A DNA stretch of 64,000 nucleotides, from positions 258,584,001 through 258,648,000 of the forward strand of contig NC_092341.1 of NCBI RefSeq assembly GCF_046630445.1, read 5' to 3'. This DNA comes from Rutidosis leptorrhynchoides. Lineage: Eukaryota > Streptophyta > Magnoliopsida > Asterales > Asteraceae. Both the position numbers and the translations under genes were made by a program. Every line of letters starts with the position of its first letter. Position 1 is the first letter of the stretch. Shown piece after piece: positions 35,760 through 47,962 of the stretch. The notes beneath the pieces are model-generated. The model was not told the DNA's origin. It made no database searches and worked only from the letters and a program-made list of their open reading frames with translations.

Positions 35760-36720
35760 AAAGACGGTGGACCACCCCGTGGTAGAGCTTTCAATGTTAA
35801 TGCAAGGGACGCCCGAGAAAACCCCGACTTTGTGACAGGTATATTCACTATCAACAATTTATTAGCTTCTGTCCTATTTGATACTGGTGCCGATAGAAGT
35901 TATGTATGTAGACACTTTTGCGATAAGATTAATTGGTCGTTAGTCCCGTTAAAAGAGAGTATACTTGTCGAGGTCGCCAATGGAAAACTTGAGAAAGTTG
36001 ACCATATTAGTCGAGGAGCTATTATCAACATAGCTGGTGCAGATTTTGAAATTGATTTGATACCCATCAAATTGGGAAGTTTTGACGTGATCGTCGGTAT
36101 GGATTGGTTGACCAGAGTAAGGGCCGATATTATCTGTGGAGATAAAGCTCTTCGTATACCACAAGGAGACGGTCAGCCACTGGTTATTTACGGAGAGAGA
36201 TGTACCTCAAAGTTGAACCTCATTAGTTGCGTGAAAGCGCAAAAGATTATGAAGAGGGGACGTCTTGATGTCCTAGCGCATGTGAAAACAGTAGAAACTG
36301 AGGTGAAGAGTGTGAAAGACGTTCGAATTGTGAACGAATTTTCCGATGTCTTTCCTGAAGAATTGCCTGGATTACCGCCGCCGAGAGAGTAGAGTTTCAG
36401 ATCGATTTAGTGCCAGGAGCAGCACCTGTAGCTCGCGCACCTTATAGACTCGCACCTTCCAAGATGCAAGAATTACAGAGTCAACTACAAGAACTGTTAG
36501 ATCGAGGATTTATCCAACCAAGTTTCTCGCCTTGGGGCGCACCTGTGTTGTTTGTAAAGAAGAAGGATGGATCCTTCCGTATGTGTATCGACTACCGTGA
36601 ACTCAACAAATTGACAATCAAGAATCGATATCCTCTTCCCCGCATTGACGATCTTTTTGACCAACTACAAGGATCGAGCGTTTACTCCATGATCGATTTG
36701 CGATCGGTTATCACCAGTTA
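35760..36720 (+). pseudogene. RT4 protease and start of reverse transcriptase
   Basis: Protease: VLFDTGADRSYV (catalytic Asp-Thr-Gly) followed by DVIVGMDWL. The linker [14 protein letters not shown] leads into RT. A frameshift and TAG near 36385-36391 break the frame just before the RT entry motif. The second frame gives [48 protein letters not shown] and DLRS. A one-base deletion near 36706 then shifts the frame before the GYHQLRV motif. Confidence 0.88.
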
Positions 36721-38511
36721 AGGGTGAAGGAAAGTGACGTGATGAAAACTGCATTCAGAACTCGTTATGGTCATTATGAGTTTCTCGTGATGCCATTCGA
36801 ATTAACCAATGCACCTGCCATGTTCATGGATCTCATGAATCGTGTCTGCAAGCCGTACTTGGATAAGTTTGTTATCGTCTTCATAGATGATATCCTCATC
36901 TACTCTAAGAGCGAAGAAGAGCATGAGCAACATCTTCGATTAGTACTTGAACTCTTGAGACAAGAGCAACTTTACGCCAAATTCTCCAAGTGTGAATTTT
37001 GGTTGAAGGAAGTCCAGTTTCTGGGTCATGTTGTGAGCGACCAGGGTATCAAAGTTGACCCCGCCAAGATTGAAGCTATCAGCAAGTGGGAGACCCCCAC
37101 TACTATGACTCATATTCGCCAATTCCTAGGTCTCGCCGGTTACTACCGAAGGTTCATTGAAGGATTTTCTCTGATTGCGCGTCCTTTGACCGCGCTGACT
37201 CACAAGGGCAAGAAGTTCATTTGGGAACCCGCACACGAATCAGCATTTCAAACTTTGAAGAAGAAGTTAACCACCGCACCTATCCTATCACTTCCTGAGG
37301 GCAGTAACGACTTTGTTGTTTATTGTGATGCATCGAAGAGTGATTTTGGTTGTGTACTGATGCAACGATCAAAAGTTATTGCCTATGCCTCCCACCAATT
37401 GAAGATTCACGAGCGAAACTACACTACTCATGATCTTGAACTTGGAGCCGTTGTCTTTGCGCTCAAATTGTGGAGACACTATCTTTATGGAACTAAGAGC
37501 ACTATCTTCACCGATCACAAGAGCCTCCAACACATCTTTGATCAGAAGCAACTGAATATGAGACAGCGTCGATGGATCGAGAAGCTCAACGACTACGATT
37601 GTGAACTTCGTTATCATCCTGGCAAAGCCAATATTGTAGCTGACACTTTGAGCCGAAAGGAGAGGACTGCACCTCTTCGTGTTAGGGCACTGAACATCAC
37701 CATTCATTCGAACCTCAACAGCCAGATCAGAGTAGCCCAAGATGAGGCTCTCAAGGAGGAGAATATATCTCATGAACATTTGAACATACTTGTCTCTCGA
37801 TTCGAGGTTAGGGAGTCTGGACTCCGATGTTATGCCGGAAGAATTTGGGTACCTTGTTATGGAGATCTACGGAACCTTATACTTGATGAATCACACAAAT
37901 CGAGATATTCGATTCACCCCGGTGCAGGCAAGATGTACCACGACCTTAAAGAACAGTATTGGTGGCCGAATCTTAAGAAAGACATTGCAATCTATGTTGG
38001 TAAGTGTTTAACTTGCTCGAAAGTTAAGGCCGAACATCAGAGACCTTCCGGGTTACTTCAACAACCAGAAATCCCACAATGGAAGTGGGAACGGATAACA
38101 ATGGATTTCATCACCAAGCTACCAAAGACGGTGGGCGGATACGATACCATCTGGGTTATCGTTGACCGTCTTACCAAATCTGCACACTTTCTAGCGATGA
38201 AGGAAACGGATACAATGGAGAGACTTGCTCAACTATACATCAAGGAGGTTGTATCTCATCATGGTGTACCTTTATCGATCATCTCCGATCACGATCCCCG
38301 TTTTGCTTCTAGATTTTGGCGTTCTTTGCAAGAAGCCATGGGAACTCGTCTTGACATGAGTACTGCTTATCACCCACAGACTGACGGGCAAAGTGAACGA
38401 ACGATTCAGACCTTGGAAGACATGTTGTGTGCATGTGTCATTGATTTCGAAAAGGCCTGGGAAAGGCATTTGCCACTTGCCGAATTTTCTTACAACAACA
38501 GTTATCACTAG
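36721..38511 (+). pseudogene. RT4 reverse transcriptase, RNase H and integrase core
   Basis: 595 codons are open from 36724. RT active site F53-I-D-D is intact. RNase H shows CDAS (D202), HDLEL (E239), TDHKSL (D264) and VADTLS (D307). The integrase zinc region runs from H398 to C428-x2-C431. Catalytic motifs are [10 protein letters not shown] (D481), ISDHDPRF and [12 protein letters not shown] (E558). The frame ends with TAG right after NNSYH, where the family continues SSINAAPFE, so this is a single nonsense change. Confidence 0.92.
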
Positions 38512-39162
38512 AGCATTAATGCCGCACCTTTTGAAGTGTTGTATGGACGCAAGTGCCGATCCCCTACTTGTTGGGCTGACATAGGTGAAAAACAAATCAC
38601 CGGGCTCGAGGTAGTCCATGAAACAACGGAGAAGATTGCTCAGATTCAAGCTAGACTTAAGACTGCCCGCGATCTTCAAAAGAGTTATGCTGACCGTAAA
38701 CGTAAAGACTTTGAATTCAATGTTGGTGATCGTGTAATGTTGAAGGTTGCACCTTGGAAAGGTGTGATTCGCTTTGGAAAAAGTGGAAAGTTAAACCCAC
38801 GATACATTGGTTCTTTTGAAATCTTGGAACGTGTTGGACCCGTTGCTTACCATCTGGATCTACCAGCACAATTGAGCTCAGTTCATCGTACCTTCCACGT
38901 GTCAAACTTGAAGAAGTGTCTTGCTGCACCCGAACTTGTCATATCACTGGAAGAACTTACAATTGATGACAAACTCCACTTTGTGGAAGAACCTGTTGAA
39001 ATTATGGATCGAGAGATCAAAACTTTGAAACGCAACAAGATTCCGATCGTTCAAGTACGATGGAATGCCAAACGAGGACCTGAGTTTACTTGGGAGCGAG
39101 AGGATCAAATGATGCAAAAGTATCCTCACATTTTCCCAACTCCTCCATCTGCCTCAGCTTAA
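38512..39162 (+). pseudogene. RT4 integrase C-terminus and chromodomain-like tail
   Basis: Same frame as the preceding part, after the single stop. Motifs: APFEVLYGRKCRSPTCW, VGDRVMLKVAPWKGVIRFG, GSFEILERVGPVAYHLDLP and HRTFHVSNLKKCL. Then comes IMDREIKTLKRNKIPIVQVR ... GPEFTWE, a chromodomain-like segment parallel to that in RT2. The stop (TAA at 39160) lies 36 bases before the 3' LTR. Confidence 0.9.
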
Positions 39163-39186
39163 AATTTCAGGACAAAATTTTCTTTA

Positions 39187-39198
39187 ACAGGTGGGTAA
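39187..39198 (+). promoter_or_regulatory. RT4 polypurine tract
   Basis: AACAGGTGGGTAA precedes the 3' LTR TGTAACGACC, with AATTTCAGGACAAAATTTTC just upstream. The same layout is seen before the RT1 3' LTR. Confidence 0.7.
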
Positions 39199-42100
39199 TG
39201 TAACGACCCTGGATTTTCCAACGTTAATTATTAATAATTATTATTATTAATACTTGTGATTAAACAAATATATTGTTATACATTTACATGTTGCCATGAT
39301 TGCCCGTACTTGACTTTAATTGCCCGAAATGTCTTTGTGACACACGAAACTTTCACGAATAATATTTTTAGAATATTATTTACATTCATGATTTATTTTA
39401 TTAATCATTTTAATTAACTATGGTTATTAGTTAGTTACATGGGCCTTAATTGGATTAATTTGTAAACTAATGGAACTTGGGCTTCGATTAGTGTTGTTGG
39501 GCTTATGAGCCCACCCTACATATGTTAATGGATTAGTTTAGGAGCCCATGGTTGTAAGTATCACTTTTAAATGGAACTAGATGGTTTAACACATATAGAA
39601 TCTTGTTACTTGTTCTTCCCATGCACATACACCTATTGACCAACTTTTTAGACAAATACATGAAGAACCTAATAGACTTTCTCCTCCCCCCTTGTTTTTC
39701 CTGCTGGCCGTCGGCCATCCCTTGGGTTAAGGGAGTTCAAACATTTTTTTTATTACATATCACTTGTATTACTCTTTCACTTTTACACACACACTACTTG
39801 CTTCCAAATTCTCACAACGTTTTCTCTCATTTCTCTCAAACATCTCTCTTTTCTTGTAAGTTTTATGAAAAACTTCTCCTTCCTTTTCTCTTGTAAAAAC
39901 CGTAGCCCAACACCCCTTTAATCATCATCATTTACTTGTTGTTACTTGTTCTTTGTTAATGTCTACTTACTTACTAGTTGTTATTGTTGTTTACTTACTA
40001 TTTTCTAAGAAGCAAACTTGTTAGTTTGATTCTTCATCTATCTTGTTCTTACAAGATATACAAGAACAAAACTCTTTAGTTTATGTTCTACATATAATAC
40101 TTTAAAAAGATTTAAGTTCATGAGTTGTGAAATCATTACTTATAAGTCATGTTTGTAAACCTAAAGTTTACATTCTTAAAGATCAAACCTTAGTTTGAAT
40201 CTTTAAAGTATGAACAACCCATGAACTAGTTACTTGTTTACTTAGCTTATTTCTTTATATTATGCACTTTAAATTCATGTTTGTTGGTTAAAATTGGTCA
40301 AGTGTTACTAGTTAACTTTGATCTCATTAATCTTGAACTAAAATTAACTTTAAAAGTTCAAGAACATGTAAGTAAGCCTTTTTTAATTATAACTTGGTAC
40401 AGTTATGTTAGATCTAGACTTTTGGGTCTAGGATCTTCAAGATCTAACTAAGAACTATGTTCTACAACTTAAGATCTTGATTTTATAAGTTTATTTTCAA
40501 GTTGTAACTTAATATTAGTTTTAAAGTTCATGTATGTGTTAGATCTAAGACCTTGATGTAACTTTGGTTCATCAAACTTCATATAACTCTTAAGTGAGTT
40601 GTACTACCTATCTTAGACTTACACTTGTGTCATAATAGTTAAAACTTGGTTAATATTACTTTTATAGTTCATGTATGTGTCAAATCTAGGACTTTGATGT
40701 AACTTTGGTTCATCAAAACACTTGCAACACTTAAATGAGTTGTGCTACATGTCTTAGAATTACACTTGGGTTATGATGGTCAAACCTTGGTAAAAGTGAT
40801 GCAAACGCATCAACGAGTTGTACACTTGAAGCTATATGCATCAGGATGAGAACCATGATAAGCATCGAGCACCAAGAACCACCGGAACCTACTGACCCTA
40901 CTGTTTTACTGTTTATGTGACTGACCGGTACAACCTGGGCTACTGTAAAGATGATTTTCAGATATCTCTGTTCGAGTAGATAAATTTTCATTTAGGACTT
41001 GTCTTAATCCGAGTTACGGTTTAGGATTTATGGCCCTCCGATCGTCCCTATGTCCTTTTAACGTTGTGTTGAAAATTCTGACCTACTAGCACTTAGACAG
41101 TCGCCACGGTCGAATGAAGACGATTTTGCTTCTGGGATTTTTACCACAACTAAAAGACTTATATACGGAGCCATGGCCACTGGTCTCACCTTATTTCAGT
41201 AGGTATAGAGGCCATGGTGACTGACCGAACTCAGCCTTTATTTAAAACTCTTTTCATGAACGAAACTTACTTTACACCTTTTGTTTGATGATGAATGATG
41301 ATAACCTGTAAGACCTTATTTACATACTTTTAAACCTATTCGAATGATTTACTGACTTATTACTATTTGACTTAGGTTGAGGACTTTCCGGACCTACGTA
41401 CTTGCTTATTTCCCGACTCGACTTTACCGCTACTTTATCATTGTGAGTTATAGCATCCCTTTTTTACTTTAACTATTTGGGACAGAGAATACATGCACGT
41501 TTTATGTTTTACATACTAGGCACGAGTACTCAAACTTATATATGTGTGGGTTATACAACGGCATAAACATTCCCTTTAGCTCGGTAACGTTTAATCATTG
41601 GTTTTTGAACCGTGAACGCGAATCTTAGATATGGATCCATAGGGTTTGACATCCCCACTCGGGCTAGTCGCGCTAGCATTTAACGAGTGTTTAATACTTC
41701 GTAGACATACGCACTTGACAAGTGTACTTTCAGGGGGTATAAACGTTAAGTTAGTTACCAAGTGCCCACGGTTAACATATACTTTATCATATTGTTTTGA
41801 AACGCTCTTTGTAGCACTGAAATCTCGTGGCCTACCTTACATACTGTTATACTTAAACTATAGCTCACCAACCTTTGTGTTGACGTTTTTAAGCATGTTT
41901 GTCTCAGGTGCTTAAGGTTGCTTCTGTTGTGTACTAGTCTTGCCGTAGACACCCGCTGCTCTAGTGTTATCACCGCATGAACTGTTTATCTTGCATTCAA
42001 ACTTTAATACATTTGAAACTATGTTTTGTAACGACCTAAGGGTCACATACATTTATTCATGCTTGCTATTCTTAGAAGCATACTGTTGGTGTAAAACATT

Positions 42101-42228
42101 TGATGTCGATTATGACGTCATCTTTCTATCGTGAATGCAACTTCTTTTATTACAGCATATAGTACTTAACCTTGTAATGATCCTGTTGTTGATGATTCGT
42201 ACACGATGGTTTTGTACGAGGCATCACA
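39199..42228 (+). repeat. RT4 3' LTR
   Basis: 3,030 bp, pairs with the 5' LTR. Scattered single-base differences, for example ACATCTTT against TGTCTTT near 39331. Confidence 0.95.
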
Positions 42229-42504
42229 TTTAGGGTAATTTAAGACTATATTTTAACAAAGGTACGAGTCACGAAACGTAAAAAGCGAGTTTTCTAAGTG
42301 TACGAAAATACGTTCGAGAAACCGGAACCGGGACATAAGTCGAGCAACAACGTACGACTTATCAGAATGAAAATTACAAGTCAAATATGCACGGGAATAA
42401 AATATAATATATAATTAATTAATTTAAATTATATATATATATTATATATATTATTATATTATGTCGACAAGCTAGGAGTTAAAAACATGTGAGCTGGAAA
42501 AGGA

Positions 42505-42582
42505 GGCCATGCGATCGCATGGCCAGACAGCCTAAAATCCATGCGATCGCATGGAAGGAGAAATCAGGCCACACTATAAAAG
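42505..42582 (+). promoter_or_regulatory. RT3 LTR promoter: two 16-20 bp palindromes and TATA box
   Basis: GGCCATGCGATCGCATGGCC (42505-42524) is a perfect 20-bp palindrome. Its 16-bp core CCATGCGATCGCATGG recurs at 42539-42554. CTATAAAAG, a good TATA box, is at 42574-42582. The spacing suggests binding sites for a dimeric factor just upstream of the LTR start site, though nothing shows which. Confidence 0.75.
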
Positions 42583-42622
42583 CTCGACCACTTCCACTTC
42601 TGATTCAAATCATTTTTACTCC

Positions 42623-42624
<2 letters not shown>

Positions 42625-42709
<85 letters not shown>
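42625..42709. repeat. (TTA)n microsatellite in RT3
   Basis: About 28 units just downstream of the TATA box. Confidence 0.95.
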
Positions 42710-42710
<1 letters not shown>

Positions 42711-43910
42711 GATTAATATTATTATTAATCTTATTATTATTAGTATTATACATAAAATACTACGACGAGGTTATGAGCGTGTCACTTTCAAAAATGAGTT
42801 TTACGAGCGGGATAGAGATAAGGAAATTATGGGTTATTACTAAGGAGGTTATGGGTAATGTTCAAGAGTACTGTTCGCAAGTCAAACCTAGTGTTTATCA
42901 TCTCTGTTGCGTCTACGTATTTTTTTTGAAATATTGAATCACAATATGGATACGTTGAGATCTACGATTATTTGATATTCCGAGTTTCGGTCACATTACG
43001 ATGAACACCTTTATGTGCTGCTAAGGTGAGTTTCATTTGCTCCCTTTTTAATTGCTTTTGCAATATACATTTTTGGGCTGAGAATACATGCACTTTATTT
43101 TAAACGCAATGGATACAAGTACATACTAAATTCTACACCGAGTTTGAACCAAAAATCCATTAGCTTTGGTAACTAGTAACTGCCAGTTATAAGAACTGGT
43201 GGGCGCGAGTAGTTATATATGGATCCATAGGGTTTGATATCCCCATCCGAGCTAGAGCACTAGCCTTTTAACGGACGTATGCTATTTGAGAAGCGTACAC
43301 GTTGGTTTGCGTGTATTATCAAGATGATTATACAAAGGGTACAAATTATATATACGTTAAGTTTAGTTACCAGGGTGCTCAATTTCATAGAATATTTTGA
43401 TAAACGTTTCTGGATAAAACAACTGAAATCTTGTGATCCACCTTTATATACAGATTATGCGCAACATTAAAAATATGAACTCACCAACCTTTGTGTTGAC
43501 ACTTGTTAGCATGTTTATTCTCAGGTTTTCTAGAAGTCTTCCGCTGTTTGCTTAGATGTTAAACAAGCTATGTGCATGGAGTCTTACATGACATATTTTT
43601 CAAGGAGACGTTGCATTCACCAAATCATCACCATGTATCTTATTTTGACTGCATTGTCAACGGAAATACTGTTGCAAACTATTATTTATGGTGATTGTCT
43701 ATATGTAGAAATCATCAGATGTCGAAAACCTTTGATTTAAATATTCATTTATGGTGTGCCTTTTCAAAAGAATGCATTGTTTACAAAATGTATCATATAG
43801 AGGTCAAATACCTCGCAATGAAATCAATGAATGACGTGTTCGTCCATATGGATTTAGAGCAATCGTCACACTAGGCGCCTATATCAAGTCACCTAAATCC
43901 CTTAGACCAT

Positions 43911-43922
43911 GCTCTGATACCA
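43911..43922 (-). promoter_or_regulatory. RT2 primer binding site
   Basis: The minus strand reads TGGTATCAGAGC two bases after the 5' LTR, complementary to the 3' end of plant initiator tRNA-Met. Confidence 0.9.
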
Positions 43923-43924
43923 CT

Positions 43925-45923
43925 TGTAACAACCCAACCCGTAATCCATATGATAAATTTTTTTTTTTTTTTTTTTTACAATACAATTACACGCCAAATA
44001 AATATGTAACCCATTTCACGAGTTCCATTTAAAACGCACAACAACTAATTGTTTACAAAAGGCACGAGGGCCACGAATAAGCTTTAGTACAAGTTTGACC
44101 CATTACAAATGATAGTTTATAAACCAAACGACGTTCCGAGCATGGTTTGGGACTAAACTACCCAAAAACTAGGCCAACTTCCAAAAGCTCCAACATAACA
44201 ACAACAAGGGACACCTAGTGCCCAACGACCCCCTTGCCCTTGTCCGCGCCTGCATTTAAAAAGATAAACAACGAGAGGGGTAAGCAAAGCTTAGTGAGTA
44301 GAATAAATATATACATGCATATAAGACTTACCCACAGGCATCCACGATATCATATAACGCACACAATCGCATAACATCTCGATAAATAAGCTAGTATCAT
44401 CAAACCGTACCACTAGCCACATTAATAGCATAAATATCATAATCATAAATCAAATGCTAGCATCATCAACTATAAAACCATGGTTAACCAAAATTCTTCG
44501 CACGGGGAATGACTTCGCGAAACAAGTCATCGATGTTCATAACAACCGTTAGCTCCCAAACCCGGCTATGGTATACTCACCCCCGAGGTGTTCCAAAAAC
44601 GGCTATGGCATCACTCCCAAGTGTTCCCAAAAATGGCTATGGCATCACTTGATCAACATGTGAGTAAAACACGGCTATTACTCACAATCATGTACACAAA
44701 CACGGCTATGTGCACAAATAACACAGAAAACAACGTGGGAGTAAAACACGGCTATTACTCGCCACTATATGCATAAACACGGCTATGTGCATAAATAACA
44801 AACGTAGACAAAAACGGCTATGTCTCACAACTATGGTCACAAAATGGCTATGTGACACCATCAATACGGCACATAAATCATATACATACATATATAGATA
44901 TTCCACTCACCTCAAGTCTCTTGTGAAAGCTAACCGAGCTTGCAACCCTTCAATGTAACATACCTATTACATTATGCATTTATTAACATACAATCTAGTT
45001 GAATTAAATGCCAACTTCTAACCCTTGAGCATTTAATGACCCGATTGCATTAAATGACTCAACTACACCAAAACCGCCCATTAATGACTATTCCTTGTCA
45101 TAAATCACTAAAAGCTAGTGATTAGGGTCTATTAACATCAACTAACACAAACTTGGTGTATTTCATACTCATTTTACCCAATTAGGTCAACTTTGACTTA
45201 TATGACCCATTTTAACTATTACACTTGCAAGCTTAGTCAAACATGACCCAATTAACATCATTCAACTTTAAACAAGTGTTTTAATGCTTACAACACCATT
45301 AACACTTACAAACCTCATTTCATTAGACCAAACCCTAGATTATGGTAATTAGGGTTTCCTTTCAACAATCTAACCCAAAATCCACCCAATTAACCCTCAA
45401 ATGGGTCACACAAGTTCCATATGAACCAAACCCTAGCTTAAACTAAATAAAACTCAAAACTTAGAGTTGAGACTTACCAAAACTATCCTCTTGTAGCTAA
45501 TAGCAAGGAGTACAACTTTAATTCTTGCTCCTAGGATTGATTCACAAAACTTCTTCTTCAAATCTCAAGTTTAAGCTAAGTGGATTTTATGTTTTGAGAG
45601 GAAATTATGAAAGAAAATAGAAAAGAAATGAGAAATATAGGATAATTGGATGATATTAAAAGCTCCCACCAGATCTACACGCAAAAAGACCAAATTGCCC
45701 CTAAAACCCTTTTTAATTTGAGCAGAAATCGGAGTCAGAACTGCAGAGGTGCCGCGGCGCGGCCCTTTTGTCGCGGCGCGACGTATAGAAGGAAAAACAA
45801 CCCTTCTTAACTCAAGTTCTGATCTGGATTTGCTTTCTGTGTCGCGGCGCGATCCCGTTTGCCGTGGCGCGGCGTTTGCCTTTTCCTGGTCACTTCGAAA
45901 GTTTAGCATAAAACAAAGGTTCA

Positions 45924-46016
<93 letters not shown>

Positions 46017-46127
46017 TTATACGACAACTAACACCGTAGCTCATTTAATCACATAACGAACAAGTTTTAAGCGTACAATTGATTAAGTACGTACCTTTAT
46101 ATGCGCACGGGAAAACGGGGTGTTACA
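43925..46127 (-). repeat. RT2 5' LTR
   Basis: 2,203 bp. It is longer than the 3' LTR, mainly because of a (TA)n of about 78 bases at 45927-46004 (26 bases in the 3' copy) and a longer T run near 43959. It holds the second copy of the stem-loop array and of the CGCGGCGCG cluster. Confidence 0.93.
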
Positions 46128-47529
46128 TCGTGAACTTGTCAAATTAAAAGAATAAAAATGTAAGAAACAACCAAATTCTGTTAGATATCAATATCGAATT
46201 TAATAATTCTTTTCTTCCTTTCTCTGTTTTTCCACCTAGAACGACTACAATACTAAACAATTACACGACACCACTTTCATCAACCTTTACCACCTTACTC
46301 TCACTCCGTATTTATGCGAGAATCACCACTCTCATTCTTGTTTTTGTCGACAAGCTATCTAACCACAATGAACCACCTTATCATTTCCACCGTCAACCAT
46401 CACTTTTACTTCTGTTTTAAAATCGAAAGTCACCACCATTGAGCAACCCATAAAACGCACGATGACATAACCGTTTGTTTGATCACCATCCCCGTTACCC
46501 ACCAGTGCACCACCTCTAGCATCCACCATCACAGACACCTTAACACATGATCAACGCACCATCTTCATCACCATATCACGATAAGAACAACAACCGACGA
46601 TTATTTTTTTTTTTCGTTGTTTCTTCATGTAATCAACGACTATCCAACCTGCTTGCACTTCTGTTTACTATTTCCTCGAACAACACTTAAACCACACCAT
46701 CATCGATAAGCCTATAGATGACCACTACTGCTACATTTTCGATGCTACAACTGATGTGTTCCAATCTCTGTAATAAAAATCTTAACGATAATGATAATAG
46801 TAATTAAAGATGATTATGATTAAGACAGCGAAGATGCGTCCGAGTTGAGATGAAAATTGGTATATTTATATACATTGTTTATTCCATCTTTGAGAAAAGT
46901 ATGCAAGTGGAATATGTTTACAATTATAGTGGCCGACCAGTGGTATCCAATTATCAATTACCTTTTTTTTTGTTTCCCCTTCGTTACTGCAGCAGCAAGA
47001 ACCGAACAAATTGAAATCTTTGGCCTGTTTTATTAAGGTTAGTGGACTGTGACTTGGACTTCCAAAATCTAATTATGCTGTCGATAATTTGGGCCATATC
47101 AAACCCATTTGTTTCATACCGTTTCAGCCGTTGCAACCCCATATCATTCGAATTTTTTTATTGCTGCTTACTTCCTGATTCAGTTCAAACAATCATGACA
47201 ACATAAAATGACGATGATGGTTTTGGTAATGATGAATTCATGAAGACGAGCTAGATCATGATGATGAGGATGATGATTAGATTAAAATGGTGTATGTTGA
47301 TGATTATGTTTCGATGTAGGATGATAATAAACCTATGTTGATAATGGTGGTAAAACAATCACGAAGTTTTGATGATAATCATGATTCGGTGATGATGCTA
47401 AACGATGATAATGAAAATCACATGATGTTGATGATAAAGAATAGTTATGGGTTGTTATTCAAGAAGAAGATGTAAACATAAATAAGTTAAATAAAATTAA
47501 GTATAGTATTAATTCAGGAAACACAGCAT

Positions 47530-47602
47530 AGCTTGGATGGTTAGACAGTGGGTTTGGGAACCGAGAGGTCTAAGGTTCAATTCTAAGCCAAGACATATGT
47601 TT
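47530..47602 (+). other. tRNA-like module 1 in RT1 LTR
   Basis: AGCTTGGATGGTTAGACAGTGGG...GGTTCAATTCTAAGCCAAG has A- and B-box-like segments and CTTGG/CCAAG acceptor pairing, followed by a T run (47611-47618) that could stop polymerase III. It is too diverged for me to name an isotype; a tRNA pseudogene or SINE head. The 3' LTR copy is at 55574-55646. Confidence 0.55.
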
Positions 47603-47762
47603 TTTTTAAACAATAACACGTGCTGTGCATCTAGTTGGGCTACCAAGTTTGATTTACTAAATGGGCCGTGTGGTTAGTCAGTTGGGCTGCCGATTTCTTG
47701 GTGGGCCGAAATAGAAATAACATGAGATATCTAGTTGGGTATTAGATCGCAGATGAAGTAAT

Positions 47763-47828
47763 AGCGGAGTGGTTTAGATTGTTAGCGGGTAACTGAGAGG
47801 TCGCGAGTTCGATCCTTGCCTGAGGCAT
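47763..47828 (+). other. tRNA-like module 2 in RT1 LTR
   Basis: AGCGGAGTGGTTTAGATTG...GAGGTCGCGAGTTCGATCCTTGCC has a good B box (GAGTTCGATCC) and a plausible A box, but the acceptor arms do not pair. The 3' LTR copy is at 55805-55870. The two modules share the GAGAGGTC..(G)AGGTTC layout. Confidence 0.5.
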
Positions 47829-47923
47829 TTGTTTTTGTGAAAATCTTCAAAGGTAGTTATTATTATTACTATTATTACTATCATTATTTTAGTTATTATT
47901 AAGTCATATCATTAAGTGTTAAT

Positions 47924-47962
<39 letters not shown>

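Larger units (their letters stand above)
29932..42228 (+). mobile_element. RT4: innermost Ty3/gypsy chromovirus, 12.3 kb
   Basis: TTTAG at 29927-29931 and 42229-42233. Two LTRs start TGTAACGACCCTGG and end GGCATCACA: 29932-32962 (3,031 bp) and 39199-42228 (3,030 bp). By eye they differ at only about one position in a hundred, so RT4 is young. Order: leader, an extra ORF, gag with a poly-Asn tract, protease, RT, RNase H, integrase, chromodomain-like tail, PPT. It is already inactive through stops and frameshifts, and its primer binding site is disrupted. Confidence 0.95.
29196..43870 (+). mobile_element. RT3: solo LTR in the RT2 leader, split by RT4
   Basis: CTAGG at 29191-29195 and 43871-43875 flanks a unit that starts TGTGATGACCCGGAAATTTC and ends AATCGTCACA. 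Without RT4 the unit is 29196-29931 plus 42234-43870, about 2.37 kb, with no internal region, PBS or PPT. It is therefore a solo LTR left by recombination between two LTRs. It carries a TATA box at 42574, palindromes just upstream, a TGCTACAGTA array, (TA)n at about 29812-29868 and (TTA)n. Its first bases match those of the RT1 LTR, so the two families are related. Confidence 0.88.
22233..46127 (-). mobile_element. RT2: chromodomain-bearing Ty3/gypsy retrotransposon, minus strand
   Basis: TCGTG flanks it at 22228-22232 and 46128-46132. LTRs run TGTAACA...TGTTACA: 3' LTR 22233-24375 (2,143 bp), 5' LTR 43925-46127 (2,203 bp). PPT and PBS are present. Without RT3 the internal region is about 4.9 kb and encodes gag, protease, RT, RNase H, integrase and a chromodomain-like tail, in the Ty3/gypsy order. 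The copy is dead: it has several stops that look like C-to-T changes, frameshifts and a mutated RT active site. The two LTRs are nearly alike apart from (TA)n length, so the insertion is fairly recent. Confidence 0.93.

Noticed and set aside
47763-47828. A functional tRNA gene
   Set aside because: B box is good but acceptor arms do not pair and the anticodon arm is unclear. It lies in an LTR and is repeated in the other LTR.
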